DNA of 64,000 nt from Modestobacter sp. L9-4 (GTDB lineage Bacteria > Actinomycetota > Actinomycetes > Mycobacteriales > Geodermatophilaceae): NCBI RefSeq assembly GCF_019112525.1, contig NZ_CP077800.1, positions 2,294,001 to 2,358,000 on the forward strand, read 5' to 3'. The notes under the pieces were generated by a model, which saw nothing but the letters and a program-made list of their open reading frames with translations, ran no database searches and was not told the origin of the DNA. Below, in pieces: positions 19,873 to 28,589 of this stretch; the stretch's first letter is position 1, and every line of letters starts with the position of its first letter. The translations under genes and the position numbers were made by a program.

Positions 19873-20427
19873 TCAGCCGGCGGCGGGCCCGTAGGTCAGG
19901 TGCACGACGCCGTTGCTCAGCGGCTGCGCGCCCAGCAGGGCCAGCGTCTGCGCCGTCCCCTCGGGGAACAGCCGGATGCCGGTGCCCACGGCGACCGGGT
20001 AGACGTAGAGGTGCAGCTCGTCGACCAGCCCGTCGGCCAGCAGCGCCCGCACCAGGGTGGCGCTGCCGCTGACGTAGAGGTCGCCGTCCGTCTCGTCCTT
20101 CAGCGCCCGGACGCGGTCGGCGTCGTAGCCGCCGAGCACGGTGGAGTTCCGCCAGACCGACTCGGCGTCGGTCAGCGTCGAGCTCACGACGTGCTTGCGG
20201 GTGTCGTTGAAGAAGGGGGCGCCCGGGTCGTCGGCGACGGTGCGGGTCGACCAGGCCGGGGCGAACATCTCGAAGGTCGTGCGGCCCAGCAGGATGCCGG
20301 TCGCCGACCCGGTCAGCTCGCCGATCGAGGCCGACAGGTCGTCGGGGAACCCGAAGGACATCGTCCACATCGGGACGTCGACCACGCCGTCGACGGTGGT
20401 GAACTCGTGGACCTTGATCGCGCCCAT
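19873..20427 (-). CDS. Dihydrofolate reductase-family protein (RibD C-terminal type)
   Basis: 184-residue NADPH-dependent reductase-like protein of the RibD_C/YyaP group. Motifs: IKVHEFTTVDGV at the N-terminus, ILLGRTTFEMFAPAWS (cofactor-binding GRxTFE), DTRKHVVSSTLTD, VSGSATLVRALLADGLVDEL and LHLYVYPVAVGTGIRLFPEG. Members are widespread and mostly uncharacterised. ATG 20427 with AGGAGCACCGCC in front. No deaminase domain, so it is not a full RibD. Tail-to-tail with argG. Confidence 0.85.
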   Translation of the reverse strand: MGAIKVHEFTTVDGVVDVPMWTMSFGFPDDLSASIGELTGSATGILLGRTTFEMFAPAWSTRTVADDPGAPFFNDTRKHVVSSTLTDAESVWRNSTVLGGYDADRVRALKDETDGDLYVSGSATLVRALLADGLVDELHLYVYPVAVGTGIRLFPEGTAQTLALLGAQPLSNGVVHLTYGPAAG

Positions 20428-20473
20428 GGCGGTGCTCCTCAGCGTCAGGACCGGCCGGCGCCGGTCACGTCAC

Positions 20474-20508
20474 CCGTTGAGACGGTGGGTGGCCCACCTT
20501 CTCATCGG
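20474..20508 (-). terminator. Terminator hairpin after mntH
   Basis: CCGTTGAGACGGTGGG / CCCACCTTCTCATCGG, 14 of 16 pairs with a TGG loop, starting one base beyond the mntH stop codon on the minus strand. Confidence 0.75.
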
Positions 20509-21786
20509 TCAGCCGAGGACGGTGCTCGTGAGCAGGTAGCCGTTGAGGCCGATGATCAGCGCGGCGACCAGCGAGCCGGTGAGCGTGGTGACCCGGCGGT
20601 TGACCCAGCCGCCCATCAGGTCCTTGCGCGAGGTGAGCCACAGCAGCGGCACCAGCGCGAACGGGATGCCGAAGCACAGCACCACCTGCGACCAGACCAG
20701 CGCCGTCGTCGGGTCCCCGCCCAGGCCGAGCACCAGCAGTGCGGGGGCCAGGGTGATCAGCCGGCGGGCGAGCACCGGGATGTGCCTGCGCAGGAACCCG
20801 GCCATCACGACCTGCCCGGCGTGGGTGCCGACGGAGGAGGCGGCGAACCCCGACGCCAGCAGCGCCAGGGCGAAGGCCAGGGCGGCGCCGGTGCCCAGCT
20901 GGTCGCCGAGGCCGGCGTGCACGCTCTCCAGCGAGGTGATCGAGGAGTCCCCGGTGAACAGCTGGGCGGCGATGATGAGCATGGCGGCGTTGACCAGGCC
21001 GGCCAGTCCCATGGCCAGCAGCACGTCCAGCCGCTGTGCCCGCAGCAGCCGGCCGCGCCCCTGCGCCGTCCGCCCGGCGGTGACCGCGTCGCCGTAGCGG
21101 CCCGGGGTGAGCGCGGAGTGCACGTAGATGACGTGCGGCATGACCGTGGCGCCCAGGATGCCGGTGGCCAGCAGCAGGCTGTCCTGCCCGGAGAAGCTGG
21201 GCACCATGCCGGTGGCGACGCCGCCCATGTCCACGCCGGAGCCGACCAGCGTGTAGGCGAACCCGCCGCCGATGACCAGCAGCAGCCCGGTGATGACCCG
21301 CTCGAACGGCCGGTGCCCCCGCGACTGGAAGGCCAGCAGCACGAACGCGACCACGGCGGTGATCAGCCCGCCGATCGGCAGCGGGACGCCGAAGAGCAGG
21401 TTCAGCGCGACGGCGCCGCCGACGATCTCGGCCAGGTCGGTGGCGATGGCGACGGCCTCGGCCTGTGCCCACAGGCCCCAGACGACCGGGCGGGGGAGCC
21501 GTTCCCGGCAGAGGCTGGCCAGGTCGCGGCCGGTGGCCAGTCCGAGCTTGGCGGTCAGCGACTGGATCAGCATCGCCATCAGGTTGGCCGCGACGATCAC
21601 CCACAGCAGCGTGTAGCCGAAGGAGGCGCCACCGGAGAAGTTGGTGGCGAAGTTGCCGGGGTCGACGTAGGCGACGGCGGCGACGAACGCCGGGCCCAGC
21701 ATCGCCCAGGTGCGGCGCCTGCTGCGCCGGGCCGGGCGGGGCAGCGTGCTGGGGAGGACGGCGGCCTCGGTCTTCGACAGGTACAC
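20509..21786 (-). CDS. mntH: Nramp-family divalent metal (Mn2+) transporter
   Basis: 425-residue proton-coupled Mn(II)/Fe(II) importer with about 11 membrane segments. TM1 metal-binding motif AYVDPGNFATN (DPGN) and TM6 ATGILGATVMPHVIYVHSAL (MPH) are both intact. N-terminal basic stretch LPRPARRSRRRTWAML is cytosolic. GTG 21786 (VYLSKTEAAV) follows GGGAGGG. The neighbour upstream is a Mn/Fe superoxide dismutase, suggesting a manganese/oxidative-stress pair, and a DtxR-like palindrome lies about 90 bases before the start. Confidence 0.93.
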   Translation of the reverse strand: MYLSKTEAAVLPSTLPRPARRSRRRTWAMLGPAFVAAVAYVDPGNFATNFSGGASFGYTLLWVIVAANLMAMLIQSLTAKLGLATGRDLASLCRERLPRPVVWGLWAQAEAVAIATDLAEIVGGAVALNLLFGVPLPIGGLITAVVAFVLLAFQSRGHRPFERVITGLLLVIGGGFAYTLVGSGVDMGGVATGMVPSFSGQDSLLLATGILGATVMPHVIYVHSALTPGRYGDAVTAGRTAQGRGRLLRAQRLDVLLAMGLAGLVNAAMLIIAAQLFTGDSSITSLESVHAGLGDQLGTGAALAFALALLASGFAASSVGTHAGQVVMAGFLRRHIPVLARRLITLAPALLVLGLGGDPTTALVWSQVVLCFGIPFALVPLLWLTSRKDLMGGWVNRRVTTLTGSLVAALIIGLNGYLLTSTVLG

Positions 21787-21874
21787 GGGCCCTCCCGGGC
21801 TGGGGGATCGGGGTTGCACTCCTGTCCTGCCCGGCACGCGGGGGCCATCGGGGCCGACCTGTGGCCCCCGGGGG

Positions 21875-21893
21875 TCAGGCGAGCCTCGCCTGC
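21875..21893 (-). promoter_or_regulatory. DtxR/MntR-like operator upstream of mntH
   Basis: Minus strand GCAGGCGAGGCTCGCCTGA has inverted arms AGGCGAG / CTCGCCT and matches the conserved core of the IdeR/DtxR box (AGG-N2-AGGCT-N2-CCT). A/T positions of the consensus are replaced by G/C, so affinity is uncertain. Position is suitable for metal-dependent repression of mntH. Confidence 0.35.
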
Positions 21894-21907
21894 GGCCGGG
21901 GCGCTGT

Positions 21908-21975
21908 GGTGATCACCTCGGGTCGGTGGTGGTCATCCGTGCGCGATGACCACCCACCGACCCGAGGTGATCACC
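21908..21975. repeat. 68-bp near-perfect palindrome between sod and mntH
   Basis: Arms of 30 and 31 bases (first 10 bases GGTGATCACC, last 8 TGGTCATC) are fully complementary apart from one bulged G, with a 7-base loop CGTGCGC. Each outer end is itself the palindrome GGTGATCACC. Far longer than needed for a terminator and without a T-run. Lies 95 bp downstream of the sod stop. Confidence 0.9.
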
Positions 21976-22069
21976 GGAAGCCGCCGCTGCTCCGGGCATG
22001 GTGGGCTGGTGCGGGCTCACCTGCGGCCGGGGCACGGACGGGTCGGCGCCCGCCCGTGCCCCGAGGCGG

Positions 22070-22696
22070 TCAGGCCGGGACGATCAGACCGCTGGTCGCC
22101 GTCCGGGCGGTGGTGAGGCGCTGCTGCACGTCGGCCCAGTTGACGACGTTCCACCAGGCCTTGACGTAGTCGGCCTTCACGTTCTGGTAGTCCAGGTAGA
22201 ACGAGTGCTCCCACATGTCGAGCATCAGCAGCGGCACGAGGCCGGCGGCGAGGTTGCCCTGGTGGTCGTAGAGCTGGTTGATCAGCAGCTTCTGGCCCAC
22301 GGAGTCCCAGGTCAGCGCGGCCCAGCCGGAGCCCTGCACGCCCATCGCGGTGGCGGTGAAGTGGCCCTGGAAGCCGTCGAAGCCGCCGAACTGGTCGTCG
22401 ATCGCCGCGGCGATCTCGCCGTCGGGGCGGCCGGCGCCGTCGGGGGTCATGTTCGGCCAGAACACCGAGTGGTTGACGTGCCCGGCCAGGTTGAAGGCCA
22501 GGTTCTTCTCGTGCAGGTTGACCGTGGCGAAGTCGCCGGTCGACCGGGCGTCGGCGAGCTTCTCCAGCGCGGTGTTGGCACCGGCCACGTAGGTGGCGTG
22601 GTGCTTGTCGTGGTGCAGCTCCATGATCCGGCCGCTGATGTGCGGCTCGAGGGCGCTGTAGTCGTAGGGCAGGTCGGGCAGGGTGTACTCGGGCAC
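22070..22696 (-). CDS. Superoxide dismutase (Fe/Mn type)
   Basis: 208-residue Fe/Mn-SOD converting superoxide to O2 and H2O2. Metal ligands are visible: His in [13 protein letters not shown], His in [15 protein letters not shown], Asp and His in [26 protein letters not shown] and NQLYDHQGN are usual. The Gly/Gln pattern cannot by itself settle Mn versus Fe, but the adjacent Mn transporter favours Mn. GTG 22696 preceded by GAGGAGACC. No signal peptide, hence cytosolic. Confidence 0.95.
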   Translation of the reverse strand: MPEYTLPDLPYDYSALEPHISGRIMELHHDKHHATYVAGANTALEKLADARSTGDFATVNLHEKNLAFNLAGHVNHSVFWPNMTPDGAGRPDGEIAAAIDDQFGGFDGFQGHFTATAMGVQGSGWAALTWDSVGQKLLINQLYDHQGNLAAGLVPLLMLDMWEHSFYLDYQNVKADYVKAWWNVVNWADVQQRLTTARTATSGLIVPA

Positions 22697-22930
22697 GAGG
22701 TCTCCTCAGGTCGGAACCGGACACCTCGGTCATCCCCAGCTCCGTCGTCCTCCCGGTGCCGGTCCGTGGCCCCCCGGGGTCAGGTCTGGTGGGGCGCGTG
22801 GGGCGACTGAGCAGGATTCGGAGCTCCCCCTCTCCGCTGGGGGCCGGGGTCCGGCAGCATGTGCCCACGCCCAGCGATCCCTGGTACGGCACCCCGCACC
22901 CGGATGCATCGCGGCGACGGGGGAGAGGTC

Positions 22931-24664
22931 ATGACGGTGGTCGGAGCACGCAGGAGGGTCGTCTCGACGACGCTGCTCATCGCCCTCGCGTTGCTCGCCG
23001 CCCTCGTCGGCGCACCGCGTGCGCTCGCCGCCACGGTGCCCAGCCCGCCCGCCAGCGTGACGATGACGTCCGGGAACGGGTCGATCACGGTGACCTGGGA
23101 GGCCGCCCGGGACGGCGGCTCCCCGATCACCGGGTACGTGGTCGACTGGGGTGCCACGGGGACCCTGGCCACCACGACCACCGTTCCCGGCGCCCTCCGC
23201 ACCGTGACGTTCGACGGGCTGACCAACGGCCTGAGCTACTGGGCGAGCGTCTGTGCTGTCAACGCCGAGGGACGCAGCCGGGACTGCCAGGGCTCGACGT
23301 CCATGGCGACGCCCGGGACCCCGGGGCTCCCGGAGGACCTGGTGGCGAGCCAGCTCCCGGGCGGCACCGTCCGGCTGTCCTGGCTGGCGGCCGACGGGAA
23401 CGGTGCCGAGCCCTCGCGCTACCACTTCTCGGCCTACATGGCCGATGAGTGGCGGGAGATCGACACGGCGTCGTGGGTGCCGGGACCAGAGGGTCCCGGC
23501 CGCTACTGGGTCGACCTCGACGACCTGCCGACCGGCGCCGAAGAGCAGTTCCACGTCTACGCCACCAACCGGTTCGGCAGCGGGGCCGCGGCACTGCTGA
23601 GGTACCGGCCGTACTGGATGGGCGAGATGCCGGCCGGCCACGCGCTGTCCGATGGCGCCGAGATCCGTTCCCCGGACGGGCGCTACTCCGCCGTCATGCA
23701 GGACGACGGCAACTTCGTCGTCTACGCGGACGGCACCCGCCCGTTGTGGGACAGCCGTACGTGGCGCGGCCGCGACACGAGGGTGGAGCTGCGGGACGAC
23801 GGCGACCTCGTGGTGTTCGACGCCCTGGGCTGGTCCCTGTGGGACTCGGGGACGGCGGGCAACCCCCGATCGCGGCTCGCCATGCAGGACGACGGCAACC
23901 TCGTGCTCTACGCAGCGGACGGCGCTGCGCTGTGGTCCACCGGCTGGGACCGGGGTGCCGGAGTCGTCCGGGACACCATGTGGGGCACCCAGCAGCTGAC
24001 GACCGACCGCTCGATCGTGTCCCGCAACGGCCGCTACACCCTGGTGATGCAGCCCGACGGCAACCTGGTCGTCTACGCACCCGGTCGGCGACCGGTGTGG
24101 GACGCGAGGTCCTACGCAGGGGCCGGCCGGCGGATGGTGGTGCAGGCCGACGGCAACGTGGTCGTCTACAACGAGTTCCGGGCCCCGGTCTGGGACTCCG
24201 GGACCTGGGGCAACCCCGGTGCGCGCCTGGCGCTCCAGGACGACGGCAACCTGGTGCTCTACAGCGTCCGTGGCGAGCCGCTGTGGTCGTCGGGCTGGGA
24301 CCGCGGAGTCGGTGCGCCGCGCGACACCCTGTGGGCCACCCAGCAGCTCACGACCGACCAGTCGCTGGTGTCCCGTGACGGCCGGTACACGGTGGTCATG
24401 CAGGCCGACGGCAACCTGGTGCTCTACGCACCCGGCCGGCAGGCGCGCTGGAGCACCAACACCTGGAACGGCCTGCGCAGCCGGCTGAGCCTGCAGATCG
24501 ACGGCAACGCGGTGCTGGTCGCGCCGGGGAAGCGGCCGCTGTGGGACTCACGCACCTGGGGTCAGCGCGACGTCCGGCTGACGGTGCAGGACGACGGCAA
24601 CCTCGTGGTCTACGCCGCCAACGGCCGCGCGCTGTGGTCGTCGATGTCCGGCCGCACCTACTGA
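22931..24664 (+). CDS. Secreted protein with fibronectin III and nine bulb-lectin repeats
   Basis: 577 residues. Signal peptide: basic ARRRVV then STTLLIALALLAALVGAPRALA with cleavage near ALA-ATV. Residues ~35-130 form a fibronectin III domain (SPPASVTMTSGNGSITVTWE) and ~135-235 a second one (LPEDLVASQLPGGTVRLSWL). The remainder (~240-577) holds nine B-lectin (GNA/monocot mannose-binding) strands of type QxDGNxVxY, e.g. MQDDGNFVVY, MQPDGNLVVY, LQDDGNLVLY, grouped in three threes. One site is degenerate (LQIDGNAVLV). No anchor at the C-terminus (ends SSMSGRTY). ATG 22931 has GGGGGAGAGG upstream. Probably a secreted mannose-binding or bacteriocin-like lectin. Convergent overlap of 7 bp with the next gene. 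Confidence 0.85.
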   Translation: MTVVGARRRVVSTTLLIALALLAALVGAPRALAATVPSPPASVTMTSGNGSITVTWEAARDGGSPITGYVVDWGATGTLATTTTVPGALRTVTFDGLTNGLSYWASVCAVNAEGRSRDCQGSTSMATPGTPGLPEDLVASQLPGGTVRLSWLAADGNGAEPSRYHFSAYMADEWREIDTASWVPGPEGPGRYWVDLDDLPTGAEEQFHVYATNRFGSGAAALLRYRPYWMGEMPAGHALSDGAEIRSPDGRYSAVMQDDGNFVVYADGTRPLWDSRTWRGRDTRVELRDDGDLVVFDALGWSLWDSGTAGNPRSRLAMQDDGNLVLYAADGAALWSTGWDRGAGVVRDTMWGTQQLTTDRSIVSRNGRYTLVMQPDGNLVVYAPGRRPVWDARSYAGAGRRMVVQADGNVVVYNEFRAPVWDSGTWGNPGARLALQDDGNLVLYSVRGEPLWSSGWDRGVGAPRDTLWATQQLTTDQSLVSRDGRYTVVMQADGNLVLYAPGRQARWSTNTWNGLRSRLSLQIDGNAVLVAPGKRPLWDSRTWGQRDVRLTVQDDGNLVVYAANGRALWSSMSGRTY

Positions 24665-25272
24665 GCTGAGCGGGCCGGCTGGCGCACCAGGGTCCAGACC
24701 GGCAGCTCGTGGTCGACCGCCGTCCGGGTGGCGTGGGTGACGGCGAAGCCCGACCGCTGCAGCCAGCGGACGACGGTGGACGTGTAGACCGTCGCGGCGG
24801 CCGGCACGCCCGCGGCGTCGCAGCGGTCCAGCACCGGCTGCAGGACCGCAGCACCCAGGCCGGCGTGCCGGGCGGCCGGGCGGGTGCCCACCGCGTGCAG
24901 CCACCAGTGCGGCTCGTCCGGCCGGCCGAGGGCGCCGAGCCGCTGGCTGGCCAGCACCACCGGCTGCCGGGCCCCGAACACCCGGGGCAGGTCGCGGTCG
25001 ATGACCGCCTGCAGGTCCGCGCCCGGCTCCCCGGCGTCGGGGGCGACCCACGCGGCCACCGCGCTGACGTCGTCGGTCACCCATGCCGTCCCGGCCAGCA
25101 CCGGCACCAGCCCGCCCCACAGCTCCGCCCACCGCGACAGCCGCTGGGTGCGCCCGTCCTCCGGCAGCGCCCACGACGTCCACCGGTAGTCGGGGTAGGC
25201 CTGCGACAGCGTGGCGGCCATGCGGGGGACGTCGGCGCGCGTGGCGAGCCGGACGACGGGGGGTGTGCTCAC
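24658..25272 (-). CDS. GNAT-family N-acetyltransferase
   Basis: 204-residue acetyltransferase. The acetyl-CoA binding core is VGTRPAARHAGLGAAVLQPV (R-x-x-G-x-G/A variant), followed by GVPAAATVYTSTVVRWLQRSGFAV, the C-terminal beta-alpha of the fold. N-terminus VRLATRADVPRMAATLSQAY typical. Resembles small-molecule acetyltransferases of unknown substrate. GTG 25272 with GGGAGGT. Its stop codon overlaps the 3' end of the lectin gene. Confidence 0.85.
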   Translation of the reverse strand: MSTPPVVRLATRADVPRMAATLSQAYPDYRWTSWALPEDGRTQRLSRWAELWGGLVPVLAGTAWVTDDVSAVAAWVAPDAGEPGADLQAVIDRDLPRVFGARQPVVLASQRLGALGRPDEPHWWLHAVGTRPAARHAGLGAAVLQPVLDRCDAAGVPAAATVYTSTVVRWLQRSGFAVTHATRTAVDHELPVWTLVRQPARSAQ

Positions 25273-25388
25273 CTCCCGATGAGACCACGCGGGGGGCGGT
25301 CGGGCGGCCGTACGCCGGAGCACCTCCGCTGTCACACGGCGCGGGTAGCGTGCCCGACGGTCGATCGACAGCAGGGGAGGGGGCGGCC

Positions 25389-26693
25389 GTGGACGACGTG
25401 GTGGTGGGCTCGCTCCCGTCGTCGCTGCCGGAGACGGTCACGGCGGCCCCGGACCCGGCCTTCGAGCGGTTCGCCCGGCTGGCCCGGCAGATGCTGGGCG
25501 TGCCGGTGGCCCTGGTGTCCTTCGTCTCCGCCGACGAGCAGGTCTTCCCCGGCGCGCTCGGGCTTCCCGAGCCCTGGCAGCGCAGCCGCCGGACCCCGCT
25601 GTCGCACAGCTTCTGCCAGCACGTCGTCCGCACCCGGGCGCCGCTGGCGATCGCCGATGCCCGGCTCGACCCGCTGGTGTGGGAGAACCTGGCGATCCGC
25701 GACCTGGACGTGGTCGCCTACCTCGGCGTCCCGCTGGTCGGTGCCGAGGGCGAGGTCGTCGGGTCGCTGTGCGCGATCGACGGCCGTCCGCGGGAGTGGA
25801 CCGACCCCGAGGTCGCGGTGCTGCAGGACCTCGCCGACGCCTGCAGCTCGGAGCTGCAGCTGCGCACGCTGCGCGCCCGGGCCACCGAGGCGGCGGTGCG
25901 CGCGGCCACCGCCCAGGCGCGCGCCGAGGTGTCGCTGGCCGAGCGGCGCACGGTCGCCGAGACGCTGCAGCAGGCGATGCTCACCCACCTGCCCGAGGCC
26001 GACGACCTCGAGATCCGCGCCCGCTACCTGCCCTCCCACGTCGGCGACCAGGTGGGCGGTGACTGGTACGACGCCTTCCGCACCGCCGACGGCGCCACGG
26101 TGCTGGCCATCGGCGACGTCACCGGCCACGACATGGCGGCCGCGGCCACGATGGGCCAGCTGCGCACGCTGCTGCGCGCCTTCGCCTACGACCGCGGCGA
26201 GGAGCCCTCCCAGACGCTGGGCCGCCTGGACCGGGCGATGACCGGGCTGGACGTCGCCGGGCTGGCCACGATCGTGCTGGCCCGCATCGAGCAGGACGCC
26301 GCCGGCACCCGGCTGCTGCGCTGGTCCAACGCCGGCCACCCGCCGCCGGTGCTGCTGCACACCGACGGTACGACGACGCTGCTGGACCGCCGCCCCGACC
26401 TGCTGGTGGGCGTGGACCCCGGCCGGTCCCGACACGACTGGACCGTCGAGCTCGCGCCCGGGGACACCGTCCTGCTGCACACCGACGGGGTGATCGAGCA
26501 CCGTGACTGGGGCTCCGACATCGACCTGGGCACCGCCATGCTGCGCCGCACCCTCGGCGAGTACTCCCACCTCCCCCTGGACCAGCTGCTGGACACCGTG
26601 GTGAGCCGCAACGGCGACGGTCGTGAGGACGACATCGCCCTCCTGGCGGTTCGCTGCCACCCGGGGGACCAGGCCCGCCCGGCCGAGGCGTGA
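25389..26693 (+). CDS. GAF-PP2C (SpoIIE-type) serine phosphatase
   Basis: 434 residues: GAF domain (~25-165; VPVALVSFVSADEQVF, PLSHSFCQHVVRTRAPLAIA, YLGVPLVGAEGEVVGSLCAI), a helical linker (~165-205; RATEAAVRAATAQARAEVSL), and PP2C domain (~205-425) with VGGDWYDAF, IGDVTGHDMAAAATMG, LLHTDGVIE and REDDIALLAVR. Likely dephosphorylates STAS-domain antagonists in response to a GAF-sensed signal. GTG 25389 is set by AGGGGAGGGGGC; a -10-like TAGCGT is at 25346-25351. Its PP2C part is clearly related to that of the gene at 3938. Confidence 0.9.
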   Translation: MDDVVVGSLPSSLPETVTAAPDPAFERFARLARQMLGVPVALVSFVSADEQVFPGALGLPEPWQRSRRTPLSHSFCQHVVRTRAPLAIADARLDPLVWENLAIRDLDVVAYLGVPLVGAEGEVVGSLCAIDGRPREWTDPEVAVLQDLADACSSELQLRTLRARATEAAVRAATAQARAEVSLAERRTVAETLQQAMLTHLPEADDLEIRARYLPSHVGDQVGGDWYDAFRTADGATVLAIGDVTGHDMAAAATMGQLRTLLRAFAYDRGEEPSQTLGRLDRAMTGLDVAGLATIVLARIEQDAAGTRLLRWSNAGHPPPVLLHTDGTTTLLDRRPDLLVGVDPGRSRHDWTVELAPGDTVLLHTDGVIEHRDWGSDIDLGTAMLRRTLGEYSHLPLDQLLDTVVSRNGDGREDDIALLAVRCHPGDQARPAEA

Positions 26694-26748
26694 CCGGGCA
26701 GCCCGTGGGCGATCGGCCGACCGGTCGCCGTGCTCTCCTGTACCCGAC

Positions 26749-27939
26749 ATGACCGCGACGACGAGCCCCCGCCAGCGCTGGGACGTCGTCGTCGCCGGTG
26801 CCGGGCCCGCCGGGCTCGCGGTCGCCGCCGCGTGCGCCACCCGCGGCCTGCGGGTCGTGCTGGTCGCGCCGCACCTGCGGCCCTGGCAGCAGACCTACGG
26901 CCTGTGGGCCGACGAGCTCGACGCGGTGACCACGGCCCTGCTCGGCCGGGCGGCCGGCCCGGCGCTGGGCCACCGGTACCCGGCCACCGTGGTGCGCAGC
27001 GCCGCCGGCCGGCGGGACCTCGGCCGCGGGTACGCCCGCCTGCACAACGACGTCGTCCACGGACTCCTGCTCGACCAGCTCTCCGGCGGCGGCCGGACCG
27101 TCACCGGCAGCGTCACCGGCGTCCGGCCGGACGCCGGCGGCCAGCGGGTCACGCTGGCCGACGGGACGACGCTGACCGCCGGGCTGGTCGTCGACGCGCG
27201 GGGCGGCGGGCCGGGCAGCGCCCAGCAGCGGGCCTGGGGCGAGCGGGTCACCGGCGACGTCACGGACCTGGTCCCCGCCGGGAGCGCACTGCTCATGGAC
27301 TGGGTGGCCCTCCGGGAGCCCGGCACGCCGCAGGCGCCCGCGTTCCTCTACGGGATGGGCCTGGACGACGGCACGACCCTGCTGGAGGCCACGTCGCTGG
27401 CGGCCCGCCCGCCCGTGCCGCTGCCGCAGCTGCGCGACCGGCTGCACCGGCTGATGCACGAGGCCGGTCTGCGCACCGCCGCGGAGCCGGAGCGGGTGGC
27501 GATCCCGCTCGACGCCTCGGCCCGGCGCGGGGCCGGCGTCCCGGTCGGGGCCGCGGCCGGCCTGGTCCACCCGGCGACCGGGTACAGCGTGGCGGCGTCG
27601 CTGCGCACCGGCGGCGCCGTCGCCGACGCCGTGCTGGCCGGGGCCGACGCCGCTGCGGTGCGGGCGCTGGTGCGCGGCGCCCGGAGGCGAGCGACCCTGG
27701 GCCTGCTCGGGCTGGGCCGGGAGGTGCTGCTCGGGCTCGACGAGGAGCAGACCGACGCCTTCTTCGGCACCTTCTTCACCCTGCCGGGGCCGGCGTGGGC
27801 CGCCTACCTCGACACCGGCTCCCCGCCCTCGGCGGTCGCGGCCACGATGCTGCGGGTCGCCCGGGCGCTGCCGCCGGCCGGTCGCCGCTCCCTGGCCGCC
27901 GGGGTCGCGCGCGCCGTGCGCCCCCGGGCGAGGACCTGA
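26749..27939 (+). CDS. Lycopene beta-cyclase, plant/cyanobacterial (CrtL) type
   Basis: 396-residue FAD protein. Dinucleotide motif VVVAGAGPAGLAVAAACA; cyclase landmarks QTYGLWADELDAV, YARLHNDVVHGLLL, ALLMDWVAL, FLYGMGLDDGTTLLEATSL, VHPATGYSVAASLRTG and C-terminal DAFFGTFFTLPGPAWAAYL align in order with CrtL/LCYB. Converts lycopene ends to beta-rings for carotenoid pigments. ATG 26749 shortly after TGTACC and without Shine-Dalgarno, so probably leaderless. It stands alone; no other crt gene is in the window. Confidence 0.85.
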   Translation: MTATTSPRQRWDVVVAGAGPAGLAVAAACATRGLRVVLVAPHLRPWQQTYGLWADELDAVTTALLGRAAGPALGHRYPATVVRSAAGRRDLGRGYARLHNDVVHGLLLDQLSGGGRTVTGSVTGVRPDAGGQRVTLADGTTLTAGLVVDARGGGPGSAQQRAWGERVTGDVTDLVPAGSALLMDWVALREPGTPQAPAFLYGMGLDDGTTLLEATSLAARPPVPLPQLRDRLHRLMHEAGLRTAAEPERVAIPLDASARRGAGVPVGAAAGLVHPATGYSVAASLRTGGAVADAVLAGADAAAVRALVRGARRRATLGLLGLGREVLLGLDEEQTDAFFGTFFTLPGPAWAAYLDTGSPPSAVAATMLRVARALPPAGRRSLAAGVARAVRPRART

Positions 27940-27955
27940 CCGCCCGACGCAGGTA

Positions 27956-27969
27956 CTTGAAGTCTCAAG
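27956..27969 (+). promoter_or_regulatory. Operator-like palindrome CTTGAAGTCTCAAG
   Basis: CTTGA-N4-TCAAG in an A/T-rich patch 47 bases before the VOC protein start. Resembles MarR-family operators found before ring-cleaving dioxygenase/VOC genes. No regulator gene is adjacent. Confidence 0.4.
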
Positions 27970-28015
27970 CACGTTGGCGCAGACTGGGGTCCCCACCGAC
28001 CAGCAGGAGCCCGCG

Positions 28016-28528
28016 ATGCCCGTCCAGCGCCTCAACCACGCCGTCCTCTTCGTCCGCGACGTCGACCGCAGCGCCGCCTTCTACCGCGACGTCCTCGGCT
28101 TCCGGGTGAAGGTGGAGATGCCCGGCCGGGCGGTGTTCCTGCAGGCCGAGGGGTCGACCAACGACCACGACCTCGGGCTGTTCGCGGTGGGGGAGCAGGC
28201 CGGGCCCTCGGGTGCCGGGCGAAGCACCGTCGGGCTCTACCACCTGGCCTGGGAGGTCGACACCCTCGCCGAGCTGGCCCGGGTCCGAGGCGCGCTGGCC
28301 GAGGTCGGCGCCCTGACCGGGGCCTCGGACCACGCCACCACCAAGGCGCTCTACGCCCAGGACCCCGACGGCATCGAGTTCGAGGTCTCCTGGCTGCTGC
28401 CGGCCGACCTGATCACCCCCGAGATCGAGGCCCAGGGCGCGACCACCCGGGCGCTGGACCTCGCCGGGGAGATCGCCCGCTACGGCGCGGACACCCGCGG
28501 CGGCGTCGGGGTCAGCGTCCCCGCCTGA
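28016..28528 (+). CDS. VOC-family (glyoxalase/extradiol dioxygenase-like) protein
   Basis: 170-residue protein with paired beta-alpha-beta-beta-beta modules. Metal ligands likely His in RLNHAVLFVRDVDRS, His in GLYHLAWEVDTLAEL and Glu in DPDGIEFEVSWLLP, the HHE triad of type I extradiol dioxygenases and glyoxalases. AFYRDVLGFRVKVEM and SDHATTKALYAQDPDG fit catechol-2,3-dioxygenase-like members. ATG 28016 preceded by AGGAG at the right distance; an upstream in-frame start at 27974 is less likely. Possible role in quinone or aromatic detoxification. Confidence 0.85.
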   Translation: MPVQRLNHAVLFVRDVDRSAAFYRDVLGFRVKVEMPGRAVFLQAEGSTNDHDLGLFAVGEQAGPSGAGRSTVGLYHLAWEVDTLAELARVRGALAEVGALTGASDHATTKALYAQDPDGIEFEVSWLLPADLITPEIEAQGATTRALDLAGEIARYGADTRGGVGVSVPA

Positions 28529-28542
28529 CGGCGACGCCGAGC

Positions 28543-28589
28543 TCTGCGCTCTCGTGGCATCCCGGCCCGGGACGCCACGAGTTCGCAGA
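28543..28589. terminator. Long inverted repeat between convergent genes
   Basis: Arms of 23 bases with 20 matches (TCTGCG..CTCGTGGC.TCCCGG), almost no loop, 15 bases after the VOC stop. The rest of the gap (28590-28701) holds further short direct and inverted copies of GCTGACGG and CCGTCCG but no gene. Confidence 0.75.
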
